A stretch of DNA of 64,000 nucleotides, from the NCBI GenBank assembly GCA_021904315.1, contig CM038914.1, positions 7,812,001 through 7,876,000 of the forward strand, given 5' to 3'. A program made the position numbers and the translations under genes. Every line of letters begins with the position of its first letter. The stretch's first letter is position 1. Source of the stretch: Sphagnum magellanicum (lineage: Eukaryota; Streptophyta; Sphagnopsida; Sphagnales; Sphagnaceae). Below the pieces are notes generated by a model. That model had not been told where the DNA came from and did not search any database. It worked only from the letters and a program-made list of their open reading frames with translations. Positions 37,816 through 47,651 of the stretch are shown here, in pieces.

Positions 37816-40085
37816 TGATTCAACAACTAAAAGCAAAAACATTGGAAATATGTGTTCATAAATAATTTATATAACATTGCCACTAATGACAACCTATTGT
37901 TGTGTAATGGGTTTACTTCCTTTGTCAATTATCCACAAATTGTGTCACATGGTGGGCATGCTTAGTATATAACCTCAATTAGCTAGTTGGCTACAATCAT
38001 GTGCTCCCCCTTGCTTTGATTACATTCGTAGTGATGATCTCCCCACCTTTTCCAATGTCAAAAAACTTAAAGGATTTATTGTATTCCTGAAACTTCCAAA
38101 GTTGGGGTATTCATACAAGCATTACATTTGTAAAAGACTTAATAATATGCCACGAGGCAAGCAATTATTCTTTGGTTTGTTCTATTGAATAAGTTAAGCA
38201 ACTAGTTACCATGATATTAGTTAGTTGACCATGATCGCAAAATCTATGTTCCAAAGGTTAGTGTTAACATTACTCTACCTTATAATATATGTTGTTAAGG
38301 ATCTAGTTAATGGGCCTCAAGATACAACACAAGTAGTCCACATTCCTCAATAGTTGTTAGTTCCATTGCATTGACAATAATGGAGGGTGTAATATTGTGC
38401 ATGCATGGTTCAAGGAAGAACTCCTTGCCCCTTAATTAATCAACACAAGGGTTTGGTTTGTAATGCACAAAAATCTAACCATTAGCATGTGGAGCACTTA
38501 GAATGGGTGTGGTGAGTTAAATGGCACATTGTCAATATGCAACACATAAATGGTTATGATGTTTGCTTAGTGCCTTGGATTTTGTGCATTGCTTGGGAAT
38601 TTTGTGTAATGCATTTCTCTACTTGCATGGGCTTTGGTGATTGCAATATAATGTTCTAGGATTTTGGACATCCAAGATATGCCTTGGGATTTTGTGCATC
38701 AGATTGACATTGCAAATTTAGGGTTTTTGAACTGCAATCCTTTGCTCTAGGACTTTGTGCATTGTATTATTTTATGGGTTTAAAGTTCCATCATATTTGC
38801 ACTAGGTTTTTGTTCATTAATTAGCTTTTGGTCACATTGATTAAGTAAAGGGCAATGTAAAGGCATCATGTTCTTTAGATGCATACTATCTAAGGAATGA
38901 TTAATATGGGGGACCACAAGCCATTTATTATAGTCATTAGTGGATAGTCTATAGTTGCAAAATTTTGCAAATTCAAATGGATCCACTTGATGATTTGTGC
39001 ACCATCCTCATAATCACCCCCAAGGCTAGAACATTTGATAAAACAAATTTAACAAAATCAATGCATGGGTTTTTATAATCAATCCAATGTTGTTGCATTT
39101 GATTTTGTTTTAATTTTGTGTTGATAACAACTATTTGAAGAGGGGTGGTGGCAACAACTAACACCACCATCCACTTCTACAACTTCGACAATTTGTTTAT
39201 TTACTTTTTGATCTACGTTATGTTGCTGAGGAATGTGTATTTCTTTCAGCTTATTATTTTGTGAATATTATACTACCTTAAAATTACAAAAGCATGGACA
39301 AGTTAATGTTTATAAGTGGTGGTGCATCATATTGTCTATTATTATTACTGAAATACAAATTCCAATTGGTTTTCATGCCAATATGATACTTGATTTTCTC
39401 AAAATAATTGTTTTTGTTGAATAAGAAGTATACATTATAGATTATAGATGTATTTGTGACTTCCTATACAATTAACCTGACCTTTAACTGATATTATTTT
39501 TGTTTAATACAATTTTACCATTAATGAGACTTGGTGCATTAACATCAAGGGATGAAGAAGGCAAAATTGGACAAAAGTCAATCCCTACTTCATTCCTAGA
39601 GTTTGTAGGGTCCCATGTAATTTCTTCTTTTTATTTAACCTACTTTATGTTGAATGTTGACGGTTTAGGTCATGCAAATCAAGCTTAATCCAAATTTAAT
39701 AGAAAGGGGGCATGTAGATCATGAGTTCGTAGCCACCTTTCATCATGTGGTATAATACATGGAATTCATTGAGTTGGTACTTTTAACTCTGATATGTGTC
39801 TCTTACTAAAACATTATTACATGTGATGCAAGTAGGGTTTGCAACTTCAAAAATATTATGGCAATTTATATAAACATAATACCAAAATGTGAGGATGTTA
39901 ATTTGATGCTAGTGGTAGAGGTTCCAAGTAATAGACTTTGATCCTTACTAAGGTGATTTAGTTAAAACATTTGCTATAAGTTTATTTTAATTTGATGTTT
40001 GAAAAACAACTTGATGAATAAATCAATGTTTTGGGATGATAATACTAACATTAAAGGTTTCTTTTTTTTATATTCATGGCAAACG
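37816..40085. other. Intergenic, nothing recognised
   Basis: Includes recurrent GGATTTTGTGCAT phrases at 38570-38770. Frames at 38780-39170 (minus) and 39233-39688 (plus) have no recognisable domain, and upstream topoisomerase II exons were looked for here without success. Confidence 0.35.
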
Positions 40086-40775
40086 AGTGGCATTAGTTTT
40101 GCTGGGCACAATACGTATGGAATGTTTCCAATGAAAGGAAAATTGTTGAATGTGAGAGAAATAAGCCATAACAAGATTATGGAAAATGCTGAAATCAACA
40201 ACAACAATTGCATTTTTGGGCCCTAACATGGCAAACTTGATTATGACTACACTAAAGAACTTGTGCTATGCCCACCTCATGATCATGACAAATTATATTT
40301 TACATTCTCACTAATATAATGTTGGTGCTTGATTGTACCAACAACCTTGTACATTGTATTTTATTTTGAACTTTTACACTATGTTCTATTCATCCATTTG
40401 GCCATTTACCATTGGGCTAGTTTGTTAGGATCATGATGGTTCATTTAGTAAAGGGTTCTTGATAAGTTTTATCCACATATTTGGCCATCACTCCTCAAAA
40501 TTCCTTCCTCGTGGAGTTCATCACTTCTGTTGTGAAAGTATATCATGTTTTAAATCCCAAAATATGGTTTTAAAGGTTGTAGACGATCATTGGCTGTTGG
40601 TTCGTAGAATTATTTTTGGAATTTAAAACCTCATTGACAAGATGGGATCTAGTCTATGCAAGCAACTAATAAGAATTGAATTTCGTCATTCTATACATTT
40701 TTCAAATATTATCTAAGAAGGAATCTATACATGGAATTAGACAAAAAGGTGGACCATAATGTACTATAAGGTGCA
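40086..40775 (+). pseudogene. DNA topoisomerase II pseudogene fragment
   Basis: Blocks of eukaryotic type II topoisomerase (the TOPRIM part of the cleavage core) appear in the right order across several frames. 40086-40223 gives SGISFAGHNTYGMFPMKGKL then LNVREISHNKIMENAEINN. A TAA follows at 40224, where the family has Gln before HGK, and after a frameshift the LMIM of the LMIMTDQDHDG motif is readable near 40276-40290. About 140 bases of other sequence (a possible intron or insertion) precede DHDG at 40429, SLLKIPS near 40490, FLVEFITSVVKV to about 40547, and WTIMYYK at 40750. Topoisomerase II relaxes and decatenates DNA; this copy lacks the ATPase and Tyr regions and is broken, so it is a partial duplicate. 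The interruption before DHDG suggests it did not arise by simple retroposition. Confidence 0.8.
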
Positions 40776-41040
40776 TGCTCATATTCACAACAATATATCT
40801 AATATTTTACCGTGTGAATTTTGCAAATGAACACATGAACTCATTGAGTGTTTTATTAGTGAAGAAATACTCACTAAGGATACCTAAAAACATTTATTAA
40901 ATATGTTGTTTGAATTAATTCCATATTGTTAGCAGACCACCTTATGCTTAATCATATTCTTAAGTTACAAATGAACACATGCAATTTGGAACTTTATAAT
41001 TATATATTGGGTAATTTGGTAATGTAGTGATTTTGCATAC

Positions 41041-41690
41041 TTGCAAATGCGCACTTGCAACTTGTAAAGTTGTAATTATTAATTTGCACTTTCTAGATTT
41101 TGTAAATTTACAAACTTACACGAATTTGCAAATGCACATTTGCAATTTGTTAAGTTGTAAATTTGTAATTATTAATTTGTAATTTCTAGATTTTGTAATT
41201 TTATAAACTTGCAAACTTGTGAACTTGCAATTGTGCATTTGCAATTTGTAAAGTTGTAAAATTGTGACTATTAATTTGAATTTTTTTTGATATTTTAGTT
41301 TTGTAAATTTGCAAACTTGCAAATATGCACTTGCAATTTGTTCAGTTGAAAATTTATAATTTATAATTTGTAATTTGTAGGTTTTGTAAATTTGCAAACT
41401 TGCATACTTGCAAATGCACACTTGCAATTTGTAAATCTGTAATTATTAATTTATAATTTCTAAATTTTTTAATTTTATAAAATTGCAAACATGCACACTT
41501 GCAATTTGTTAAGTTGTAAATTGTAATTAATAATTTGCAATTTCTAGATTTTAAATTTTTTAAAATTTTTAAATTTGCAAACTTGTGAACTTGCAAATGC
41601 ACACTTGCAATTTGTAATTATTAATTTGTAATTTCTAAAGTTTTTAATTTTGTAATTTGCAAACTTGTAAACTTGCATACTTGCAAACTT
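41041..41690 (+). repeat. Tandem array, ~7 degenerate units of 75-108 bp
   Basis: Each unit contains GCAAATGCACACTTGCAATT, a TTGTAAAGTTGTAATTATTAA-like stretch, TTTCTAGATTTTGTAA and an AAACTTGCAAACTTG run. Unit starts fall near 41046, 41129, 41226, 41318, 41411, 41483 and 41595. Open frames on the minus strand here are by-products of the repeat. Confidence 0.8.
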
Positions 41691-41715
41691 GTTCATGAGT
41701 TGGTATCCTAAATTG

Positions 41716-41830
41716 TAGGTAGGTGAGGATAGGGTTCTACACCTAGATAAATAGGTAGGTAGGTGGATAGGTAGCCTACACAGGTGAGTATGTAGGCTAG
41801 GAGGTAGGAGGGTAGGCCACTAATGCAAAG
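41716..41830. repeat. GGTA-type array
   Basis: GTAGGTAGGTGAGGATAGG and ATAGGTAGGTAGGTGGATAGG, ending with CCCCCTACCTACCCC. It directly follows the tandem array at 41041-41690; no CACTA-like termini were found nearby. Confidence 0.5.
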
Positions 41831-41834
41831 CCCC

Positions 41835-42247
41835 CTACCTACCCCAAAAGAAAACAACCCAAAAAAAAAAAGTTTGGGCAAAAAAACTTGAAAAATAAAT
41901 TGGGCAATCAATGGATTTTTTGGGGGGCAGTAAGAAAAATTTGGGCAGCCTGTAAAATAATGTAAACTTGTCAAGTTTGCAATGTAAAAGTGGTGAGTGA
42001 AAATGGTGATTTGACAATGTGAAGTTGTAAATTGGTCAAGGTGCAATTGAGAATTTGACAATTTGTCAATGTTAAATTGGCCACCTAGCAAAATGCACTA
42101 AGCATTGTAGCATTTTAGCAGTGTGCACCTAGCAAACTTACCATTATGAGGATGTTAACTTGGAAAACAGTAAATGAGAAGTTGACAAAAGAGTAAAGTG
42201 GGAAAGTACAACATAACAAAAGAATCGCCCCTTTGGTGTTCCATAAA
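41835..42247. other. Intergenic, nothing recognised
   Basis: Transition from AT-rich DNA to the less AT-rich island that continues to about 46.7 kb. The minus frames here are unsupported. Confidence 0.35.
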
Positions 42248-42343
42248 GATCAGCTTGCGGGAATCTTCTGTGATGTGAAGGACTCCCATCATACCCTGTA
42301 TTCTATTGGGATGGCAGAGGATTTGTAGCAGGTTTTACGAGAG
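42248..42343 (+). repeat. ~96-bp segment duplicated at 46367-46467
   Basis: Shared landmarks: GATCAGCTT, TGTGATGTGA, CCCATCATACCCTGT, CTATTGGGATGGCA, AGGATTTGTAGCAGGTTTTA. Both copies lie 50-70 bases upstream of an ATG opening a plausible first exon, so this could be duplicated promoter or 5' leader sequence. Confidence 0.7.
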
Positions 42344-42391
42344 CTTCTTCTTCAGTGAGAAAAGTGATGCTTTTTTTCTGTTCTCTGAGTG

Positions 42392-42509
42392 ATGATAAGC
42401 AAACCATGGTCATCTTCTGAACTGGACAATGAAAAGGTCAGTCATTGCAGTGTAGATATTATCAATTTCTCCTGGCCTAGCTCATCTAATTTTCCTGAAG
42501 AATTTTGCA
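42392..42509 (+). CDS. Candidate orphan first exon
   Basis: An ATG at 42392 opens a serine- and acid-rich frame (MISKPWSSSELDNEK...) that runs into a strong splice-donor match, GCA|GTAAGT, at 42510. The open frame itself continues to 42619. It follows the duplicated 42248-42343 leader-like segment. No downstream exons were recognised, so it may be the remnant of a paralogous locus. The product is unknown. Confidence 0.25.
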
Positions 42510-42976
42510 GTAAGTGCTATGATGACAACAATCTTAGACACTGGAAAATGCAACCCTGTCTAAGATCGTTGCAACAACTTCTAAATCTGTACAACTTCAG
42601 GTTTTGCCACCCTAGATAGACAGACTGTTTGTGTAATCTGTCCTATTGCCAATCTGAACTTGTGTACTTGGGATTCACCATTTGTGACTTGTGATCTGCA
42701 ATTTTTATGCTCGAGGTTTAGAGGTTAGGGCCATCAAGAGGAGATATCAACTCTGTGCAGAAGTTGAAACATGTTAGAACATGTGGACATTAAGTTCAAT
42801 GCAGTTTTGGAGGGTACATTATAATGGGATGAGCATTTCATTAAATGGAACACTCACCATATAACAGTATGGTGGGTGTTTCATTTCATTTTACAAAATG
42901 GTCACCCCTGTTTTTAAAATTTTGGCTGTTCTTTATTTTGGGCAACACCCACGGAGCAGGGGCATTACAGAACTAA

Positions 42977-43320
42977 GGACCACCAGGTATCAAGGGGAAA
43001 AAAACTGAATGCCCATTTGCCAACAAGAAATCCTGCTAGATAATGTGTCCTCCAAATACAGAAGAAACTTTCTACTGGTACTTTATGTGTAGGGTAACAC
43101 CCCAGGAGTGGGTCATTACTGAAATAAGGACCCCCTCGGTGCAGCACTGGCAGAGATGAAGCGGGTCCTTATTTCAGTAATGACCCGCTCCTGGGGTGTT
43201 ACCCTACACATAAAGTACCAGTAGAGAGTTTCTTCTGTATCTGGAGGAGACATTATCTAGCAGGATTTCTTGTGGGCAAACGGGCATTTCAGTTCTTTTC
43301 CCCTTTGATAACCGGGGGGG
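42977..43320. repeat. Long inverted repeat with G18 run
   Basis: Arms of about 155-160 bases (42977-43134 and about 43160-43318) are reverse complements at high identity; the core GGGTAACACCCCAGGAG and TACTTTATGTGTAGGGT occur in both. The spacer is about 25 bases. The outer end of the right arm runs into 18 consecutive G (43314-43331). A third partial motif (CAACACCCACGGAGCAGGGG) lies at 42945. The frames 42965-43147 and 43257-43451 derive from the arms and are not supported as genes. Confidence 0.8.
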
Positions 43321-43805
43321 GGGGGGGGGGGTATCCTGAGATATGTGCTGAATGTGCTGAGTGTCTCCGGAAAAGAAATTAAAAATGATTTTCTGCCAGT
43401 GCTGTACATCAGAACGCCCTCATAGCAAGGTCTTACCCCCAGGGCAGGCATATTTCAGGGAGAACACACCACTAGGTTGGCATTACCTCAATCTAACGTG
43501 TGATATTAAAGTTATGTGTAAAGTCAGGAAAAGATGGTACTGGAACCCCCTGTTTCACTATTCACAGGGCACACCCTCCCATGCTGTGGCCACACATCCC
43601 AAGGCCAGGGGACCACTCATAGTATTTGTACCTGGTATAATTACACCTTGACCAAACCAGCACCTATACTGGTACCAAGCTACAAAAACACTTTGTGTTT
43701 GTTTCTAATTATTACAAAATGTGTGTGCAGTTCATTAGTTCCCTTTCATTAAATCAAGTGAATTCATTACTTTTCAACTAGTCTCAATTTATTTGAACTA
43801 GTGAC

Positions 43806-44600
43806 TTCATTCAAAATGTACTGAAATCAGTTGAAATGCAAAGACACCTTCTGTTGTAGCTAAAATCATCCTTAGAGGAGCTCCATAGGTGCTCTGAGTA
43901 TATGGCAATGAAACACAATATTTCCCAAAACCAGGATTAGTTTATTTTCTTTTTTTTCCCCAAACCCACACTAAAACTGACACTGCAAATGATCAGTAAC
44001 CAATAATAGCTATTAGCAACCCACTTGGACCAACCACCTATCTAACAATCACCAGGGGGTATTGTCCTTGGCTGAGCCTTTTGCCTGCCTTGGGATTCTC
44101 AGGGAAAATCTCCAAGCCCAAAGCCACTGTGCTGAGCCAAAATTCAATGTTCAAGCCCATATACCTAGTAGCTGTCGAGTTGCTCTTAGGCCCACTTTAC
44201 ACTAAGAGTCAAGGCTGATCTTCAACTCAAATCAAGCATTGCTATTGGTGAAAAAGTTGAAATCAGCCCCAAGGGCTTTACACTAGGAGTCAAGGCTGAA
44301 ATAGGAAAAAAAAAAATTCAATCTGCCCCAAGTTACTAATAAACACTGAACTTTATGGCCTTGTATTGGCCCCAAGGCTGAAGAAAAGGATACCATCAAA
44401 TTTGGGAAGCCAATTTGCAACCCTTGTGGAGAAGGTTCTATCATTTAGTAGTAACTTGGGGCCAAACAACAACCCAAAAATGCTCAAAGTTGGCCCCCAG
44501 TTTTTTCAGCCCTGACTCCTAGTGTAAAGTGGGCCTTAGATTAAATGAGGGTTGAAGAGTTCAAATTTAACATTTCTTTGATGCGTCTTGGAGTTATTAT
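43806..44600 (+). repeat. Direct repeat flanking HNL locus, copy 1
   Basis: Matches 53575-54375 in the same orientation, from TCATTCAAAATG through GGTGCTCTGAGTAT and CAACCCACTTGGACCAACCA to TTTGATGCGTCTTGGAGTTATTA. Both copies hold the MITE at the same offset. No coding frame is conserved between copies, so the unit is noncoding repeat DNA. Confidence 0.8.
44189..44535. mobile_element. Tourist-like MITE with TTA target duplication
   Basis: Left end GGCCCACTTTACACTA and right end TAGTGTAAAGTGGGCC are perfect inverted repeats, extending imperfectly through GAGTCAAGGCTG. TTA flanks both ends (44186-44188 and 44536-44538), the signature of PIF/Harbinger-type insertion. An internal TTTACACTAGGAGTCAAGG repeat at about 44278 shows nested structure. 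347 bp, no coding capacity. Confidence 0.8.
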
Positions 44601-44649
44601 GGGGAACAGGCTCACCATAAGGAGTCAAAAGGGTCTTGCAGTCAAACAC

Positions 44650-45365
44650 AATTAGTTTCACAACATGTTTTTCCATACTTTGTTTAGAGTGCACACATAT
44701 ATACCTCTGTAACAGTGTTCTTAAAATATATAATTTTATTTTTCAATTTTTTGAGTTGTAAACTTTGTTGATTTTTTCCATTTATGAGCATTTTTTTCTC
44801 GAATTCACACTATTAAAACGGATTTTCCCAATTTCTTCAAATTTTCTTTGTAGCCACAGTGCAAAGATTCACCAAGAAAAATCACTGCTCTGTGCAGAAT
44901 TTCTTTTGTTTTTCCACTCTGGATTTATTTGCTATGACCGTCCATGTAATTTTTCCCTTCCCTCACAGGCTCCTCCAATCATACCCACTGGCCAGGGCGA
45001 ACCGGCACCTACACTGGTACACTCACCTTCTTGAGTGAGGCCTCTTAGAGGCTGTCTTTGTCGATTTAGAGACCCTGATTTTGTCTAAGATCATCTCCAC
45101 CCCAAAAACTGCAAAAAACTGCTTTATGTTAAAATATAATAGTTTTTAATGATCACTGTCCCTACTCACAACCGTCATGAAAATCCCTTTAAACGCAAAT
45201 CAACATAAATACTCGAGAGGAGCATGAGTTACACTATCCCGCTGCAAGATTTAATGAAAAGGGGTGTTTGCAGGTGGGGGGTAGAGATTCTCTAAGGATG
45301 CTATATGTATCTATAATGTTTTGAAGCTGCCCCCAAAAACTTTGGGATTTTCACTATGGCTCTAG
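44650..45365. other. Intergenic with a dispersed-repeat fragment
   Basis: The segment near 44995-45040 (GGCACCTACACTGGTACACT...CTTGAGTGAGG) is related in inverted orientation to the start of an insertion in the second flanking repeat (54394 on), and CACCTATACTGGTACC recurs at 43663. No gene is supported; the frame 44765-45034 lacks a domain. Confidence 0.4.
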
Positions 45366-45367
45366 TG

Positions 45368-45625
45368 AAGGCCAGGTTCACCCGACCAAGGCAAATTGAC
45401 CCCCACATTGGGATCATGGTAAAAGCCACAGTGCTCATTTAAATTGCTCGTAAATAGTCTAAATACTTCTAAATATCATTTCCCTAGACGAAATCAGGGT
45501 CCCAAAGTCCAAATCTATAAATTTTGCGGGCTAATACGGCCAATTAAATGGGTTTTGGGGGTTTTTACAGTGATCCCAATGTGGGGGTCAATTCATCCTG
45601 GCCGGTGCACCCAAGGCCCAATTAA
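45368..45625. mobile_element. Foldback/MITE-like element
   Basis: Arms of roughly 55-60 bases pair: AATTGACCCCCACATTGGG (about 45390) with CCCAATGTGGGGGTCAATT (about 45577), extending outwards through the GGCCAGG / CCTGGCC motifs and inwards through TGGTAAAAGCC / GGTTTTTACA. The spacer is about 130 bases. Terminal boundaries and any target duplication are not clear. Confidence 0.6.
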
Positions 45626-45714
45626 TCATGCATTGCCTGCAACATGAGCTCTGGCAGAGCGCTTCAATAATGCACTGGGTCAAATCAGCCAACAGCAGGA
45701 AACGTTTGGATGAA

Positions 45715-46366
45715 TAATTTTGTGGGTCAGTTTTGAGATATACCCCAAGTGGCTATCATCGGTAGGAAGATTAGTCAGATTAAGCTATGAGCTAAATATG
45801 GCATTAGAAAATTTTAAACATATTTCTCTTATTTTTGGCTACCTATTTAAAAACCATGTGAGGAAATCTGACGATTTTTCTTTGAATTTTGTTGAATTTC
45901 GGCTATTGAGAATCTCAAAAAGCATTTGATTTAGCACTTTTTAAATTATGACTTAGCTTTTTTCCCGCTATAGTTTTTGGTAAGGAAAGGTCAGTGTGTG
46001 GATGTGAACAAAAGTCATGAGGATAACGATGGAGGAGGCCAGAGGGAAAAAAGTAAAGCGCGTTTGACAACTCTAAAGTTGACATTGCGTATTCCATCCT
46101 CAATTATGAGTAGAAAATAGAGACACATGTTCCACAAAAGAAAGTAACGAATTGTTCAGTGGCCAAGAAATCGGTAAAGCGCGTATGCTAGAGTCTGAAG
46201 AGTCACGGCAAACCCCTTCTAGACGGTTCTGGGCGAGGAGAAAATGAAGAAGAAGAAAAATCTGCAAGAAAAGTCGAAAAGGAGTGAGAAAAGAGTGTGA
46301 GAATTCCAGGGAGTTTCATTGTGACGAGGAGAGGGGTTGATGTTTTTTTGGGAGATCTAGTGGAAA
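45715..46366 (+). promoter_or_regulatory. Possible upstream region of HNL gene
   Basis: From about 46190 the sequence becomes GA-rich (AAAATGAAGAAGAAGAAAAA, GGAGTGAGAAAAGAGTG) and less AT-rich, like a plant 5' leader. No TATA box or transcription start can be fixed. The part near 45717-45790 (GTGGCTATCATCGGTAGG) resembles the MITE arm at 1-250. This is an inference from position and composition. Confidence 0.2.
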
Positions 46367-46467
46367 GATCAGCTTAGCTTGTGGGGATCTGTGATGTGAG
46401 GGACACCCATCATACCCTGTGTATGCTATTGGGATGGCAAAGGATTTGTAGCAGGTTTTATGAGACC
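46367..46467 (+). repeat. ~100-bp segment duplicated from 42248-42343
   Basis: Shares GATCAGCTT, CCCATCATACCCTGT, CTATTGGGATGGCAAAGG and ATTTGTAGCAGGTTTTA with the copy 4.1 kb upstream. It lies about 65 bases before the ATG of the candidate first HNL exon. Confidence 0.7.
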
Positions 46468-46530
46468 AAAAGGTTAAGAGAAAAATATTTATGAGAGCAG
46501 CGAGCAAAAAGAATTCCAGTAGTGCGAAAT

Positions 46531-46685
46531 ATGGGAAATTCATATGGCCTCAAGGGAAATGGAGTTGATCTTTCACAAGGGCCACCAAAAAGAAAGAGAG
46601 ATGTTGTGCGGATCCCTGCTGTGATTGAGACACCTTTGGTCCCTGCTGAAAATGCTCCTTCAAGCTCTGGATGTCACAGCGATGT
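46531..46685 (+). CDS. Candidate first exon of the HNL gene
   Basis: ATG at 46531 opens MGNSYGLKGNGVDLSQ, a basic PPKRKRD cluster, then a Ser/Pro-rich stretch (ENAPSSSGCHSDV). Coding-like composition stops near 46690, where a T-rich, intron-like sequence begins although the frame stays open to 46884. An N-terminal leader of this kind is needed, because the first hydrolase exon (from 47652) has no ATG start. The donor site is not strong (GAT|GTGGTG is one option), so the end is approximate and the link to the HNL gene is inferred. Confidence 0.3.
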
Positions 46686-46875
46686 GGTGCTTCTTCTTGA
46701 TCTTATCATGACCTTTCTTTGCACTGTTTTTTCTTGGGCTTTCTCAAGTTACATGTTGAAGTTTCATTTTTCTTTACTTTTAAAAATTTTGTTTGGGTGT
46801 CGACAATTTTTCTTGACCCTTACAACCATGATAGCTTATTGTGCTCACAAAGTATCAGGAGAAGGAGGTCTAGTT

Positions 46876-46930
46876 CAGATTTGAACTCCCAACCAGCAGC
46901 TTCACAAGCATACCCTTTAGCCACTAGGGT
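46876..46930 (-). repeat. tRNA-like SINE head
   Basis: On the minus strand TGGCTAAAGGG (A box) is followed about 22 bases later by GGGAGTTCAAATC (B box). It lies in the presumed first intron of the HNL gene. A full tRNA fold with paired acceptor arms is not evident, so a tRNA-derived SINE or relic is more likely than a working tRNA gene. Confidence 0.35.
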
Positions 46931-47651
46931 ACTTGAATGTCTTGAATCATTTACAAGCTTCCTTGTCATACATTTTCACTTTGCCTACTTCCTAGTTTGT
47001 TTGTTTAAATAAAAACAATATGAAATGATGTTTAAAATAGTACGAAATGGAGTCCTTGTTATAGCCTCTTACAATAGGCCAGCAACTCAATTGCTATAAC
47101 AAGTAGAATTGGTGAAAGGGAAATTTGTCAACTGGCATTGACTAAGAATATATTGAACTTGTAAGAATTGGAACTGTCATTATAGATTATGAGTTAAGTT
47201 CAATGTGTAGTCTTAATCCAGCAACCTAAAGCAAATTATTAAAATGCTCTTGGAGATTCTTATTGGGTTCGTGTCCCAGTTCCTTAAGGAGTTGGAGGCC
47301 TTAGTGGCCCAAATGTCGGGGAAAATGTCATGAAATACAAATGAACCAAACTAGATGGGCTAAGCTAATCAACCCAAACTTGAAGGAATCCAATTCTTAG
47401 CATTAACCTTTATTGATTTGCATACATTCCACCTACTGTGTAACAATATTTAGTTAATTGAACTATTTTTTGAAACTTTGAGGTCTATGACACACATGAA
47501 TGATCTTCATTTGTTAGTCATGCAAGATAAATTTGGTATTCTCCAATTCATCTATTATTGTCTTCTTGTTAAACTTAATATTTTCAATTAATTATTGCCT
47601 TTATCTAACTACTATAATTTGTATATTGCAGTTCTTTTATTTCATGAATAG

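Noticed and set aside
41116-41602. Minus-strand frames rich in Lys, Leu, Gln and Cys
   Set aside because: By-products of the ~90-bp tandem array; the peptide repeats simply mirror the DNA period.
41708-42091. 127-codon minus-strand frame
   Set aside because: Spans the GGTA-type array and a G-rich stretch, giving Tyr/Leu/Pro-rich low-complexity peptide with no domain.
43361-43752. Open frames after the G18 run
   Set aside because: No domain is recognised and they overlap the inverted-repeat border; composition alone is not enough.
46685-46884. Continuation of the candidate first-exon frame as a membrane segment
   Set aside because: The T-rich stretch is more like intron sequence, and the same stretch overlaps a tRNA-like SINE at its end.
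47260-47300. GGGTTCGTGTCCCAG as a tRNA B box
   Set aside because: No matching A box or acceptor stem at a proper distance was found.
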